Assembly (NCBI GenBank): GCA_000750105.3
Contig: JPHH03000014.1
Span: 248,001 to 312,000 of the forward strand
Direction of reading: 5' to 3'
DNA length: 64,000 nt
Source: Tolypocladium sp. Sup5 PDA-1
Taxonomy: Eukaryota; Ascomycota; Sordariomycetes; Hypocreales; Ophiocordycipitaceae
The notes beneath the pieces were generated by a model that worked only from the letters and a program-made list of their open reading frames with translations, was not told the DNA's origin and made no database searches. Shown here one piece after another: positions 10,618-21,991 of the stretch (positions are counted from its first letter, which is position 1; each line of letters starts with the position of its first letter). A program made the translations under genes and the position numbers.

Positions 10618-10760
10618 TACTATTTGCACACACGCATAATCTCTATTTGCACTCACTGGCTGGTCGAACACGAGTACTTCTTCTACCCGCTGTTCCCTCC
10701 CCTCACTAAAGGTAGGCCTACGGCGAGTGCAGATAGAGATATGCGTGTGTGCAAGTAGTA
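10618..10760. mobile_element. 139-bp MITE with TA target duplication
   Basis: Element body 10620-10758, flanked by TA on both sides. The ends form near-perfect inverted repeats of ~37 bp beginning CTATTTGCACACACGCATA (left) and CTACTTGCACACACGCATA (right, reverse complement). The few differences include C/T changes and one indel. A second CTATTTGCA lies 23 bp inside the left end (10643-10651). There is no coding capacity. The TA duplication suggests mobilisation by a Tc1/mariner or pogo transposase. It lies 22 bp after the stop of the GH36 pseudogene. Confidence 0.8.
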
Positions 10761-11679
10761 AGTATCGCGGTAATGCCAGCTGCTGCAAACGTTGAATGGA
10801 TTGAGACCAAAGAGCTGTCGTCTAATTTGGATGAAAGATTCATGGATCAAACGTTGGCAATGACGTGCAGGGTTGAACGTGATGTCTCACATGGAGGTCA
10901 CGTGGCACGTTTACCGGTCGGACCCTGATGATCCGCACGCGTCCAGTTTGTATTATTAGCGCCCTTGGGCGCTGCGGTTCCGGCTCAGGGCGCTCAGGGC
11001 AGCCTCTGGCGCATCCGTCAGGCGGCGAGCCTCCTGTAAGGCGCTAAGGCCATAGAGGCCCGACAGTGGTCAAACCGCTGGGGCTGGAGGGTCCCGTGAA
11101 GAGCCCCACGCGCGCCCGCACCCGTCTTTGTCTCCGCCCCGTCTCGGCTTGGCTCCCTGCTGACTTTCATCACCACCAGTCCACCACCCGCCCGACCGCC
11201 AACAAAACGACGGGAGCAACAACAAAAGCCTCCCTCCCTCACCCATCTATCCATCCATCCCCCATCCTCCCTCCCTCCCCCCGCCGCCTCTGCCCTGCAT
11301 CCAGCAGCAGCCGCAACCTCAGCAGCGCCGCGGGACTCGACGGCCCCTTTGGCCCAGCCTGCACCTAACTGCCCTGCCGACGTCATCCGTGCTGTTTTGA
11401 TTGATCTTGCACCCGCCCGACACCAGGCTGAAAGCAGCCTCTTCCGCGCTCCTCAACGCCAAAAGGACCGACGACAGGGGCCGACAGCCTCCCCGATCCC
11501 GCACCGCTTCCCAGAGCGCCAGCCCTCGACTTTCCCTCGTCCAAGCTGCCTTGCTACTCGGTGCCTCGACCGCCTCTTGAACTCCGAGTCATCGGATACC
11601 TCCCTAGTCGCCCCGCCCGGTCAGTAGATTGCATCCGAGCACAAACAAGTGGTGAAGCAGACCGCCAGTCAGGCTGGTG
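10761..11679. promoter_or_regulatory. Promoter and leader of grrA
   Basis: About 0.9 kb before the F-box gene. The last ~500 bases are strongly C/T-rich (for example CATCTATCCATCCATCCCCC near 11240), typical of fungal 5' leaders near the transcription start. No coding sequence was recognised. Confidence 0.5.
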
Positions 11680-14158
11680 ATGCTCCCGGCTGTCGCCCCT
11701 CCCGACGCTATGGCTACGAGATCCGGCACCGCGAGCAACGAGCAGGACGACTCCCGCTCCTCCTCGTCCACGACGTCTCCTGCTCCCGCCGATAACGAGG
11801 AGTCCGACTTCTTCCTCGGCGCCAACGATTCCCAGTCGTCGCTCGGCGTGCCCAACTTCCAAGACATGCAGGTCGACGACACTTGCTGGCCTCCAGTCAA
11901 CCGCCTACCCAACGAGATTCTCATCAGCGTCTTTGCCAAGCTGAGCGCCTCGTCCGACCTCTACCACTGCATGCTCGTCTCCAAACGCTGGGCTAGAAAC
12001 GCCGTCGACCTGCTGTGGCACAGGCCCGCGTGCACCAACTGGCGAAACCACAGCAGCATCTGCCAGACCCTTGGACTCGAGCGCCCCTTTTTCAGCTACC
12101 GAGACTTTATCAAGCGGCTCAACCTCGCGGCGCTCGCGGATAAGGTCAACGACGGCAGCGTGTTGCCCCTTGCCGTCTGCTCCAGGGTGGAGCGTCTAAC
12201 CCTGACCAACTGCCGTGGCCTGACCGACTCTGGCTTGATCGCCCTGGTTGAGAACAGCGCGTCGCTGCTCGCGCTCGACATCTCCAACGACAAGAACATC
12301 ACCGAGCAATCCATCAACGCCATCGCAGAGCACTGCAAGCGGCTGCAGGGGCTCAACATCTCAGGATGCGATGGAATTTCAAACGAGAGCATGACTGCGC
12401 TGGCGCAGAGTTGCAAGTACATCAAGAGGGTGAGTGCGCATGCCATCTGACAAATTCATCCGCATGTACTTCCGTTCACATGATGCTAATGTGGTGGTCC
12501 TCGTCGCCAGCTGAAACTGAACGAATGCGCCCAGCTTCGCGATAACGCCATTCTTGCCTTCGCCGATCACTGCCCCAACATTCTCGAGATCGACCTGCAC
12601 CAGTGCCACCAAATTGGCAACGGACCGGTGACTGCACTGCTCTCCAAAGGCAACTGCCTGCGTGAGCTGCGCCTCGCTAGCTGCGACCTTATCGACGACA
12701 ACGCTTTCCTGAGCCTCCCTGATGGCCAAATCTACGAGCACCTAAGAATCCTCGACTTAACTTCTTGCACGAGGCTCACGGATGCCGCCGTTGAGAAGAT
12801 TATCGATGCCGCGCCGCGCCTGCGAAATCTTGTCCTTGCCAAGTGCCGCAACATCACCGACGCAGCCGTCCATGCCATCGCCAAGCTCGGCAAAAACCTG
12901 CACTATGTCCACCTCGGCCATTGCGGACAGATTACGGATGAGGGAGTTAAGAAACTTGTCAACAGCTGCAATCGTATTCGCTACATCGACCTCGGGTGCT
13001 GCACGAATTTGACTGACGAGTCGGTTAAGCGACTGGCTCTGCTTCCCAAGTTAAAGAGAATCGGACTCGTGAAATGCAGCTCGATTACTGACGAGTCCGT
13101 CTTTGCGCTCGCCGATGCCGCATATCGTCCACGCGTACGGCGAGACGCCAGCGGGGTGTTTGTTGGCGGAGAGTACTTCGCCTCGAGCCTGGAGCGTGTT
13201 CATCTGAGCTACTGCGTCAACCTCACCCTCAAGGTCAGTTCCCCTTGTTGCCCTTGCCTAGACCTGCCGACGGCCTCCTGCTCACGCGCGTATAGAGTAT
13301 CATGCGACTTCTCAACTCGTGCCCACGGCTCACCCATTTGAGCTTGACTGGTGTTGCCGCATTCCAGCGAGACGATTTTCAAGCATACTGTAGAGTAGCA
13401 CCTCCCGGTGAGTTCCCGACCCCCCCCCCCCTTCCTCTTAGATCTCGTATAGGCTTGACGGTGGCTTCTAACGCATTTGTCCAGAGTTTACGCAGCACCA
13501 GAGAGATGTCTTTTGCGTCTTCTCCGGCAGCATGGTCTCCCAATTTCGCGACTTTCTGCATACTTCGCCTCGATTTGAAGAACTGCGCCAGGGCTTGCCT
13601 TACCGAGCGGGTGGCAGCCGCATTCGTGGTGCCGCGGCTCGTCGATCCCAGGCCATGGTAAACAATTTGCCAACGACAGAAGGCGAGACCTTTGACGACG
13701 AAATGGCCGATGAGGAGAATGATTTTGAGGGCTTGGATGGAAGCGAAATGGCCGTGGATGCGCAGGTTCATAACCAGCAGCCACCTGCTGGAACCGCCGG
13801 CACCAACCACGGATCAACCGTTCCGCAGATTGCACATACCATCCCTGTGCCGCCTCCAGCGCCCAGCCTGAGCCAACACCCGTTTGCGTCTCCGAGTCAC
13901 GCGCACCCCGTGGCTCAGCAGTACACCTACCCCCCGACTGGACCCATGGGACCGTTGGCCTTTTCGAGCTTCATGAGCAACGAACCAGCGAGCGGAGCTC
14001 CGCCACTCAGTGCTCATGGCCACGCGCAGGCGAGCATGGCTTCCTTGGCTCCGGCCTCGGGTTCCTCCGAGCAAGCCAGCGCAGCAAACGGGGGGCCGCT
14101 CCCTGGAGCAAGCACCGCGCCGATGCAGCCGCCATACCAAGATCCACTTGGAGAATAG
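11680..14158 (+). CDS. grrA: F-box/leucine-rich-repeat protein, SCF ubiquitin ligase subunit (GrrA/Grr1)
   Basis: Substrate receptor of an SCF E3 ubiquitin ligase. Four exons (11680-12429, 12511-13233, 13296-13407, 13485-14158; introns of 81, 62 and 77 nt) give 752 aa. A Ser-rich acidic N-terminus precedes the F-box (about residues 70-115, LPNEILISVFAKL), which binds Skp1. About a dozen cysteine-containing leucine-rich repeats follow (about 165-440), of the form LxxLxLxxCxxITDxxV, which bind substrates. The C-terminal ~200 residues are Pro/Ala/Ser-rich and look disordered. Yeast Grr1 degrades G1 cyclins and glucose-signalling factors; Aspergillus GrrA is needed for ascospore maturation. The first ATG of the frame was taken; a second at MATRSG is only 11 residues later. 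Confidence 0.95.
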
Positions 14159-15010
14159 ATTCTTTCCACGTACGGGAGGTGGACGAATCCCCTTTGAAAT
14201 GCGACTCTCATTCGATTGGGCGTTTGTTTAGCCAAAAAGTCGTGTGGGATCAGCCGGCTACGCAGACTGGGGCACGCAGGCACTCACGCTGGAGGTGACC
14301 GTTGAGATACTGTTAAGCGGGTACGACGGTTGCGAGCATTTTCAGACATCGAGATTGGCTCTCGACATAACAGCATAGGCGGAGTTTTGTTGATTTATTT
14401 GCGGGCTGCCGTCTTTTCGGCAACGAGTGCAACGACGGTCACGAACGACTCGGGTATACCACATGGGAGCGGTTTTAACAGAAGCACAGGGAAGGGGTGG
14501 GTCACGGGAAAGCATGTGAGCGAGCAAGGCGGGGACCGAACTGAGGCCTGCCATGGGGCGGATTGGGGCACACGAGCGGTACACGCACAGAAGGATAGAG
14601 CATTTGCATGAGCGACTGCATGGCATACGATGAAATTTGTTCCAACGAACTATGAGTCGGAGCCTTAGCTCGCTGGCTTGTGACTAGGTGGTTAATGGCT
14701 TACCGTAAGTCTATTAGACAATTCTACTCGGTCTATGTCTAGCTGTCCCCGGATATTACTTAATGCCACCAGTAGATCGGCTTACTGGGTAGAAGGGACG
14801 GAACTGGACTTCACTTCGGCCCGCGCCGTATCTGCGGGCGGGCAAAAACCTGTAGACATGGCACTGAATCATGTGAATTGCATAGAGGAATGCATATGTT
14901 GATCTATTCAAACATGGACATTCGTGGTATCAACAAATCAAATAACCTCTTTGCTACTGCAGCTCTAATACCTAACAGATTACCGCCCAAACAAGCATAG
15001 ATGACCAAAC
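14159..15010. other. Convergent 3' region of grrA and the ammonium transporter
   Basis: Only 3' flanks are expected here. A few short non-conserved frames were seen and no gene. Confidence 0.6.
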
Positions 15011-16633
15011 TCAGACCGTCTCGGGCACCGCCTTCTCGTTGGCAGTGGAGCTGCTCGACGACATGGTGCGGTCGGAGATGTGGCCGGCCGAGTCGGCGAC
15101 GTGCCGCGTCAGCTCGACGTAGTCGTAGGCAAACTCGCCGAGCTGGCAGTCGTCGATGCCGACGTCCTCATCGTCGGCGGAGACGCGCAGGGACAGGCCG
15201 GGGACGAGGTTCATGAGGAAGAGGATGAGGCAGCTGAGGACAAAGGACCAGCCGAAGGCGGCGCAGACGCCGGCGAGCTGGTAGCCGAGCTGGACCCAGT
15301 TGTGCTCGATCCAGCCGATGGGGCTGTACGTGGTGCCGTCGAGGCCGGCGATGTAAGAACTGTGGCCGGTGGTTAGCGTCAACTCGCGCTTATGCTTAAA
15401 GAAGGATCGTTGGGGGACTCACGCTCCAAAGATGCCGGTCAGGATGTTGCCGACCATGCCTCCGATGCCGTGGACGGCAAAGATGTCGAGCGCATCGTCG
15501 ACGCCGATGAGGAACTTGAGCTTGGTGGCAAAGTTGCAGCAAACGCCACCGCAGATGCCGATGATGACGGCGCCCCAGGGCGTGACGAAACCAGAGGCGG
15601 GCGTGATAGCCACGAGGCCAGAGATGGCGCCCGAGCAGAAGCCAATGGTGCTCCATTTCTTCTCGAGACGGTAGTCGAGCAGGATCCAGGTGATGCCGCC
15701 GCACGAAGCGGCCAGGTTGGTGACGTAGCAGGCCATGATGGCGCGGATGTTCATGCCGAGCGCGGAGCCACCGTTGAAGCCGAACCAGCCGACCCAGAGG
15801 AAGACGGTGCCGACGACGACGTTGGTGACGCTGTGCGGGCGGTAGGGCAGGCCGGCGTTGCTCGAGTAGCCGGTGCGCTTGCCGAGCATGATGCTGTAGG
15901 CGAGGGCGCAGGTGCCCGAGGCGATGTGGACGGGGCCGCCGCCGGCGAAGTCGTAGGCGGGGAGCTTGAAGAGCCAGCCGTTGGAGTTCCAGGTCCAGTA
16001 GGCGATGGGGTCGTAGACGACGGTGGACCAGATGAAGATGAAGACGAGGGCCGGGAGCATGCGGCCGCGGTCGGTGACGGCGCCGATGGCCAAGGCAGGG
16101 CTGTGTCCATGTCAGCAACTTGAACGTGGCGTACGGGTATCGAAGAGAAGGCACTCACGTAATGGCGGCAAACATGCCCTGGTACAGGCAAAACAGGATG
16201 TCGGGCAGGTTGGCCGATCCATTGGGCTCGCCGAGAGTCTTCATGAGGCCAAACTGGGTCAAGTCACCGAAGAAGGCGTTGCCGGTGCGCGAGAATGTGA
16301 GCGAGTAGCCCCAGAAGAACCACTGGAAGCTGATGACGGCGACGGAGAGCATCGACAGGAGGACGAGCTGTAGCGCCGACTTGCGGCGCGCGAGGCCGCT
16401 GTAGAAGAAGCCGACGCCGGGAATCATGAGCAACACCAGGACGGAGGAGATGGTGAGGAAGGCCATGTGTCCAGTCTAGAAACGAAGGGTCAGCCTGCGT
16501 CAGATTCTCCCCTGATCCTCGTGCCATGAGATGCGGTGGTACGCACGTCGTAGAAGATGTTGAGGTCGTGGACCCCAGAGGAGTAGCCGGCGTCGGCCGT
16601 GCCGGTCGTGCCATTGTATGTTTCTGCCGTCAT
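15011..16633 (-). CDS. Ammonium transporter, Amt/Mep family (Mep2-like)
   Basis: Plasma-membrane ammonium importer. Exons 16547-16633, 16159-16475, 15423-16100 and 15011-15359 (introns of 71, 58 and 63 nt) give 476 aa, the usual length, with about 11 hydrophobic helices. Conserved family features are the DFAGGGPVHI signature, the gate aromatics in FQWFFWGYSL, and both pore histidines: His of PVHIASG (about 193) and His of FAVHGIGG (about 345). Yeast Mep1 and Mep3 replace the first His by Glu, so the twin-His pore points to the Mep2 type, which can also signal filamentous growth. The C-terminal tail is short, acidic then Ser-rich. GATA sites upstream suggest nitrogen-catabolite control. Confidence 0.95.
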
Positions 16634-18995
16634 GGTGATGGTGTTGGGAGAGATCCTGCTCTGCCTTGATTCCCACGATCCAGACGGACGGGAGTACGAT
16701 GCTGCGGATGAGCAAAAGGGGGAAGCAGTAGGAGGCAGACACGGGGGTGTTAATAAGGGGGGGGATCAACACCACGGTAGATATATCCCGACTAGCCTCC
16801 CTGTCACTGAGCTGAGAGTCACGGCCAGCACGGAATAGAGCTGAATAGTCATATGGAGCGGCTCGGGTGACCGTAGCTATCTCCTGTCCATGGTCAGGCG
16901 GTTGAGACCGGCGAGATAACCGGCGTAAGCGAAGCCAACAAGGGGCGATACGGCCACCAGCTGGGCGAAGTCGGCCAGCGAGTAAGGGTCAGCCCTCCCA
17001 GTTTCAATGCGAGACACCGCAGGCATTTCCAGCCAGCATCCTTGGACGCCAGGTGAGTATCAGCAGCACCATGTTATCGCGACGACAGACGCACCTATCT
17101 GCCAATAAATGCGCCACCGCGGCTCTAGCCCCTGGACGAGCAACGACGTCTGATAACGATGGGCTTTCCGATAGGGAAGCGTGCCGTGGCTTTGGCTTGC
17201 GGGAGACGAGATGCTTAAACTGGGGCTTCCTTGCCGAGAGGAACACCTCCTGGGCTGTTTCTGTCGTAAGCCGACGCTTCCCCAGACGATTTGAAGTGTG
17301 TGCGTGATGATCCCTCGCCGTGGCTCTCTTGGCGTGCAGATGACGAGTTGGGGGCTGCATCAGATTGGAAGGTTCATTATGGCCTGACTTGCAATAGTAC
17401 GTAGTCCGTACACGGCGGTATCCAACGATGTTTGACCGGCCTCAAACCTTCGGAGCCTGCTTCATCAACGTCTTCTGGCCGCCGTTTCGCCGGGAGTTCC
17501 CGACAAAGGCATTGTCTCCAGCAAGCCACTGCCAACTAGCCATTAAAAGGCTATCGGCTGGCGCATAGTTGGCGATGTCGGTGAGTTGCACGCGACTCGC
17601 CAGACGTGACAGGCCGGCAAGCCATGGATGGCCTGGGGACGGGGTATTTGATGATGATGCGACAACCTGGACAGAGAGGTTTACGCAAAACAATTTGAGC
17701 TTATCCCGTTGGCGGTGACTGTTATCAACAGCACTCTCGCTCTCTTGCTGATACGTATCGAGGGCACCCTCTTGGACTCGCATCCTCCAGGTCGCGACTC
17801 GAGAGATAGTGAGCCGGATGTTGGACTGTGGTGTGATTGGTGGATGCCCTTATCTCTGGGCGTGGCTGACGCTGTTGGACTAGCGCCGGGAGCGACCATG
17901 TCGTTGGGTGTGGAGTCTGCCCGTGGAGTCTGTGGACTCTTGTCACTCACTCTGTGGAGAGACCCCAGTGTGCTGCCGAGGCTCCCCGGACCCGCGAAAT
18001 TGGGGTCCTGACAGTTTGAACTTGGCATTGCAGATGGCACAAGACAGCCTATACGACGCTGGCAGATGGCAGCTTCGCATCGGCTGTAAGTGCCTCACGT
18101 GCCGGTGGGACCCCCAAGATAACGGGCGAGTCAGCCATACAAGAATAAAGATGAAGACCAGACTCCTTCGCCGGCCGCCCACCACAAGGAGCCAGGACAA
18201 GGTTGGAACAAGCTTAAAATGCTGCGTGGCAGTCACTCGCCAATGGTCGAAGCTGCTAAAGACCCAGAGAAGACAGGAGGGGGACGGTGAATGAAGACGA
18301 ACTTGTCGTATTGATTAGCCCGCCCTTTGAGCGCGATAGCATAAGGCCCCTGTTGATGCATGGAGATACCTCTGCCTGGTCGTGCCTTGTACTCGCACGT
18401 GGATAGTACTCCGTATTGAGTGAGATGTGAGTGGGCAGATATGCGTTCCATGTGCGGCCACGAGCTGAATCTCCGCTGCTCGCCCACTAGTTTCCACTTC
18501 TCGGTACGTATCCTAGCTCTCGTCGCGTCCGATGTCAATGTCGAATTGAGCGGGGAATACAGAGCTGGGCAGCCGTGATCCGATGCATGACATCTCTCAT
18601 CAGTGCGCTGAAACGGCTTGAGCCACCCATGCCTTCGTGGGGTCCTTCAGGCGATGCCGCTATCGCTGAATGGCGCCCCCGGGTTGAGTCCTTTCATCTG
18701 CAGGCCGTGATCCCACCATGCAGCAGTTTGGGCCTATGACATCGGGGGTGTGTTGTAGCGCATGAACTCGAACATGTAGTTCGTAGATGACCAGGATTTG
18801 AGCCGCAACAGGCCGCTCTCAACGGCATCATCGCAATAACTTGCAATTTGCTGCAAGGACCGGGCCGGAAATGACAGGATACGTTCCCGCAGTGTCCAAT
18901 GGTGTGCTGTTTGTCCTCATCGCCATGAGGGACGGCGGCAGGCGTCGCCACGTGTAGGCTGTGCAAGGTCCAGGTCCAGGTCAAGGTCGCAGTCG
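16634..18995. other. 2.4-kb intergenic region upstream of the ammonium transporter
   Basis: Promoter side of the ammonium transporter and 3' side of the peptidyl-tRNA hydrolase gene. One TACGGAGTA-type motif lies at 18407-18415. Several frames of 60-130 codons on both strands have no recognisable domain and no consistent splicing, so none is called. Confidence 0.5.
16877..17156. promoter_or_regulatory. HGATAR (AreA-type) sites upstream of the ammonium transporter
   Basis: Three matches to the HGATAR consensus of GATA factors: CTATCT at 16877-16882 (AGATAG on the minus strand), AGATAA at 16914-16919 and TGATAA at 17151-17156. They lie about 245-525 bp upstream of the start codon. Ammonium permeases are usual AreA targets. 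The sites are seen; their use is inferred. Confidence 0.5.
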
Positions 18996-19592
18996 TTATG
19001 TCTGTATCTCTGACCTCCACTCATCCTCCAGCTCGACCAGCCTCTTAGCAACCTCCAATGGGACAACCTCCTCCAAAAGTCTTCTCTGGTCGCCTGAAAT
19101 CTTGTCGAGAACGTACTTGCTGACCGTCGCAGCATCCCTTGTTGCCGGCCGACCAATGCCGACGGCAACGCGCACAAAAGGGGACAGCGGGTATTTCTCC
19201 TGCGATAGAGATTTCTTGACGCTCTTGATGCCGTTATGGCCCCGAGGACTGCGGTCCCACGGCGTGAGTCTCACGACGCCAAGATCCTTCTCCATCTCGT
19301 CGTGGACGATGACGAGGCTCAACGATGCCGGGTCGCTCTGTCTGACCATCTCCTGCCACACGCGCGCGACAAAGGGTCCGGAAATGTTCATCAGAGTCGG
19401 TGACTGCACCAGGGTATACTTGGGTCCCTGGGACACGAGACAGCTCTGTTTCCCCAGCGTCATCTCGCGGAAAGAGGGTTGACGGAGGGCTTTTGCGAGG
19501 CCATTGAGGGCGAAATGGCCCGCGGAATGTAGACTCTCATATTTAGGAAGGGGATTTCCTAGGCTGACGACTAGGAAACGGGGATTGAACAT
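18996..19592 (-). CDS. pth1: Peptidyl-tRNA hydrolase, bacterial type (Pth1)
   Basis: Cleaves the ester bond of peptidyl-tRNAs released from stalled ribosomes and recycles tRNA. The intronless frame gives 198 aa from MFNPRF, the usual length. The family pattern is clear: VVSLGNP with the substrate-binding Asn (residue 13), the catalytic His in HSAGH (about 22), the NISG motif, the HDEM stretch with the conserved Asp (about 100), and the RGHNG loop. The open frame extends upstream. An earlier ATG at 19649 would add 19 residues and could give a mitochondrial-targeted form; the family's start just before the first strand favours 19592. It is divergent from the BAR-protein gene, sharing ~330 bp that also contain a TACGGAGTA-type motif at 19708-19716. 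Confidence 0.9.
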   Translation of the reverse strand: MFNPRFLVVSLGNPLPKYESLHSAGHFALNGLAKALRQPSFREMTLGKQSCLVSQGPKYTLVQSPTLMNISGPFVARVWQEMVRQSDPASLSLVIVHDEMEKDLGVVRLTPWDRSPRGHNGIKSVKKSLSQEKYPLSPFVRVAVGIGRPATRDAATVSKYVLDKISGDQRRLLEEVVPLEVAKRLVELEDEWRSEIQT

Positions 19593-19924
19593 GTTGGCAC
19601 GCGGATGCGACCAAGCTGAACCTTGGACGTGAAAAAGGAGCAGCTCCATAAGACGCGGGGTCACGTGAGACGCGTGTGGCGGAGTCCTGCGACTGCGCCT
19701 CATAAGGTACTCCGTACCACTGACGTAGATGCGCCGATTGGGCAACATCGTGGCTGCGCAGCCGGTTTAGTCGTCACGCTCTTCAACACCACTCCCCGAC
19801 CTCGACCTGCGCCGTGCAAGCAACCCCAACCCTCACGTCTACACAAAGCGAAGCCAAGCGACCTCGACCGCCCGACATCCATAATTGATTCCGAGTCGAT
19901 CCCCGAGAGCCAAAGACAGCCAAG

Positions 19925-20931
19925 ATGTCGTGGGCGGGTACGTGAAATCGCGGTTCTCCCCGCAACGCGATGGGAAGGGCTGATAAGGAGCAGGGTTCAA
20001 GAAGAATGTGAACCGCGCGACGACGCAGGTGATGATGAAGACGGGTATGTACGGGTTGGAGTATCCGTACGCGGCTGTTGATGCTTACGAAGTCTCCCAG
20101 GGCACGTGGAGAAGACAAACGATCGCGATTATGAAGTCGAGGAGAGGTGAGAGAGCTCCGGACACTGTCGACAATGACTGGCGTGGCTGAGTCTTCGCTA
20201 GACGGTTTCGAACCATGGAGGCGGCATCGCTACGATTGCAAAAGGAAGCGAAGGGTTATCTTGATTCGCTTAGAGGTGAGCATCGACACGATGAGCCGAT
20301 CTTTGGACGTCGCTAATCACCATGCCCAGCCATGACCGCGTCACAAATGAGGATAGCCGAAACGATAGACGCCTTTTACGGAGACTCGGGCGCAAAGGAC
20401 GGCGTCAGCAGAAGCTACAAGCAAGCAGTCGAAGACCTCGATGCCGAAACGATCAAGGCCCTCGACGGCCCCTACCGCACAACAGTCCTCGAGCCCATCA
20501 CACGCTTCTGCGCCTACTTCCCCGACATCAACGAGTGCATCAAGAAGCGCTCGCACAAGCTCCTCGACTACGACGCCCTGCGTGCCAAGGTCAAGCGCCT
20601 CGTCGAGAAACCCGACAAGGACGCCACCAAGCTGCCGCGCACTGAGAAGGAGCTGGAGATGGCCAAGGTGGCGTATGAGCAGCTCAACGAGCAGCTGCAC
20701 TCGGAGCTGCCGCAGCTGATTGACCTTCGCGTGCCTTACCTAGATCCAACGTTCGAGGCTCTTGTCAAGATTCAGCTGCGCTTTTGCGCCGAGGCGTACT
20801 CACGAATGGCGCAGGTGCAGCAGTACCTGGATGCGGATACCAGAGACCAGTACGCCGAAGGGCATCTGGATGCCAGAGTGGAGCAGGTCCTGCAAGAAAT
20901 TCGGGAGCTGAGCATCAGCGGTACAGTGTAA
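19925..20931 (+). CDS. hob3: BAR-domain protein Hob3/Rvs161
   Basis: N-BAR protein that binds and curves membranes in endocytosis and actin-patch organisation; in yeasts it pairs with Rvs167/Hob1. Five exons (19925-19937, 19994-20044, 20101-20146, 20202-20275, 20330-20931; introns of 54-56 nt) give 261 aa, matching the family (~264). The first exon is only 13 nt and codes MSWAG. The N-terminal amphipathic helix (FKKNVNRATTQVM) and the rest of the BAR domain fill the protein, with no SH3 domain, which separates it from Rvs167. The four short introns clustered in the first 400 bp and the tiny first exon make this gene easy to mis-start at a later ATG (20332). Confidence 0.95.
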
Positions 20932-21331
20932 AGGTATGGAGAATCAAATCTATTAACGGGTTAACGGGCTACGTCGAGATGCGTGGAATGGCGTATAGGC
21001 AGGACGCCGCACAAAACTTTTTGTAGACATTTCTTCTTCTTGCCCACAAGTCTATGGATATATAGGCAACGGTCCTTTGCTTCAAGTCTTCCCGACTCCA
21101 GCCGATCGTTTGCGGCTGAGCAACGGTGTGACGCTGCAACAATTGCTTCTCGCTGAACACGTCGCCAATCCCACGCGCCAAGGTGTGGATATTCCCGGGG
21201 AGGCTGATTCTGGACGATCAGTATTGCTTCTTGCTGGCATGGGGTGTACGGTACGATATCTCGGTGTCGGCCCAGCCAAGTTCGTAAAATCGTGGGATGC
21301 TCGTAAATCGTGGCTTCAAAGGGCTCGGGGA
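20932..21331. other. Convergent 3' region of hob3 and dcp1
   Basis: About 0.4 kb of 3' flanks. No gene was recognised. Confidence 0.6.
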
Positions 21332-21991
21332 TCATTGTCCAGCGCCGAGGCCGTTTTGCTGCCCGAACAAGTCGCTCAACGATAGCCTCCTGCCAATGGC
21401 CTGCATGGCCGGCCCGGCTTCTGGGCCCTGGTCGTCCGCCATGCCCACGGACCGAACGGCCTTCCAGCTCTCCTGGATCATGGCTCCGTTGATCTCCCGC
21501 GTCTCATCCTTGTCGTTGTGTATCCAGACGCCGAGCACCTTATCGCCCTCGTCCCAATTGTTTTCGACGCGGAGGATGACGAGATCGCCCATGATCTCGA
21601 CGTGGCTCACCCTCGCCAGGTCCACGACCAGGTTGTCTAGCCCGCGGCGGCTGAGGACGAAGACGCACGCGCGCGGCCGGTGGCCGACATCCTCGGGCAG
21701 CGGGCTCTGCGCGCAGACGAACAGGGTGCCCTCGATGCCGGACTTGTCCCAGCTCTCGGTGGCGCTGTCGAAGGTGTATATGACGGCATTGGCGGCGATG
21801 CTGAGGATGCTCTGGATGGAGGGGAGGTAGCGCTGCAGGACAGAGAGGTTGAGCTCGGTGTTGGTGCGAGGCGGCGGGGGAGCGTATGATGCCTGCATGG
21901 CGGCAGCGTCGGACTCGTAGTCGGAGACGGCGGGGATGAGGTTTGAAGGTTGGCGGTTGTGACGCGCCTTGCGCGGTGTTGCTCGACTCAT
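21332..21991 (-). CDS. dcp1: mRNA-decapping enzyme subunit Dcp1
   Basis: Activator of the Dcp2 decapping enzyme in 5'-3' mRNA decay, acting in cytoplasmic P-bodies. The intronless frame from MSRATPRK gives 219 aa. After a basic, Pro-rich N-terminus, an EVH1-like domain spans about residues 45-175. It contains helix 1 with NLSVLQRYLPSI, the strand AVIYTFD followed by WDKSGIEGTLFV, and the strand VLSRRGLDNLVVDL. These are typical Dcp1 elements for contact with Dcp2 and with proline-rich ligands. The open frame continues upstream without family similarity, and the chosen ATG is the first one before the conserved part. It is divergent from the 5-phosphatase gene. Confidence 0.9.
   Translation of the reverse strand: MSRATPRKARHNRQPSNLIPAVSDYESDAAAMQASYAPPPPRTNTELNLSVLQRYLPSIQSILSIAANAVIYTFDSATESWDKSGIEGTLFVCAQSPLPEDVGHRPRACVFVLSRRGLDNLVVDLARVSHVEIMGDLVILRVENNWDEGDKVLGVWIHNDKDETREINGAMIQESWKAVRSVGMADDQGPEAGPAMQAIGRRLSLSDLFGQQNGLGAGQ

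Noticed and set aside
15392..16154. Long frames opposite the ammonium transporter (243 and 252 codons)
   Set aside because: They are shadows of the GC-rich coding sequence; the real frame has Amt/Mep motifs and proper introns.
17442..18294. Frames of 97-128 codons between the ammonium transporter and pth1
   Set aside because: No ATG context, splicing or domain supports any of them, and overlapping frames on both strands look equally random.
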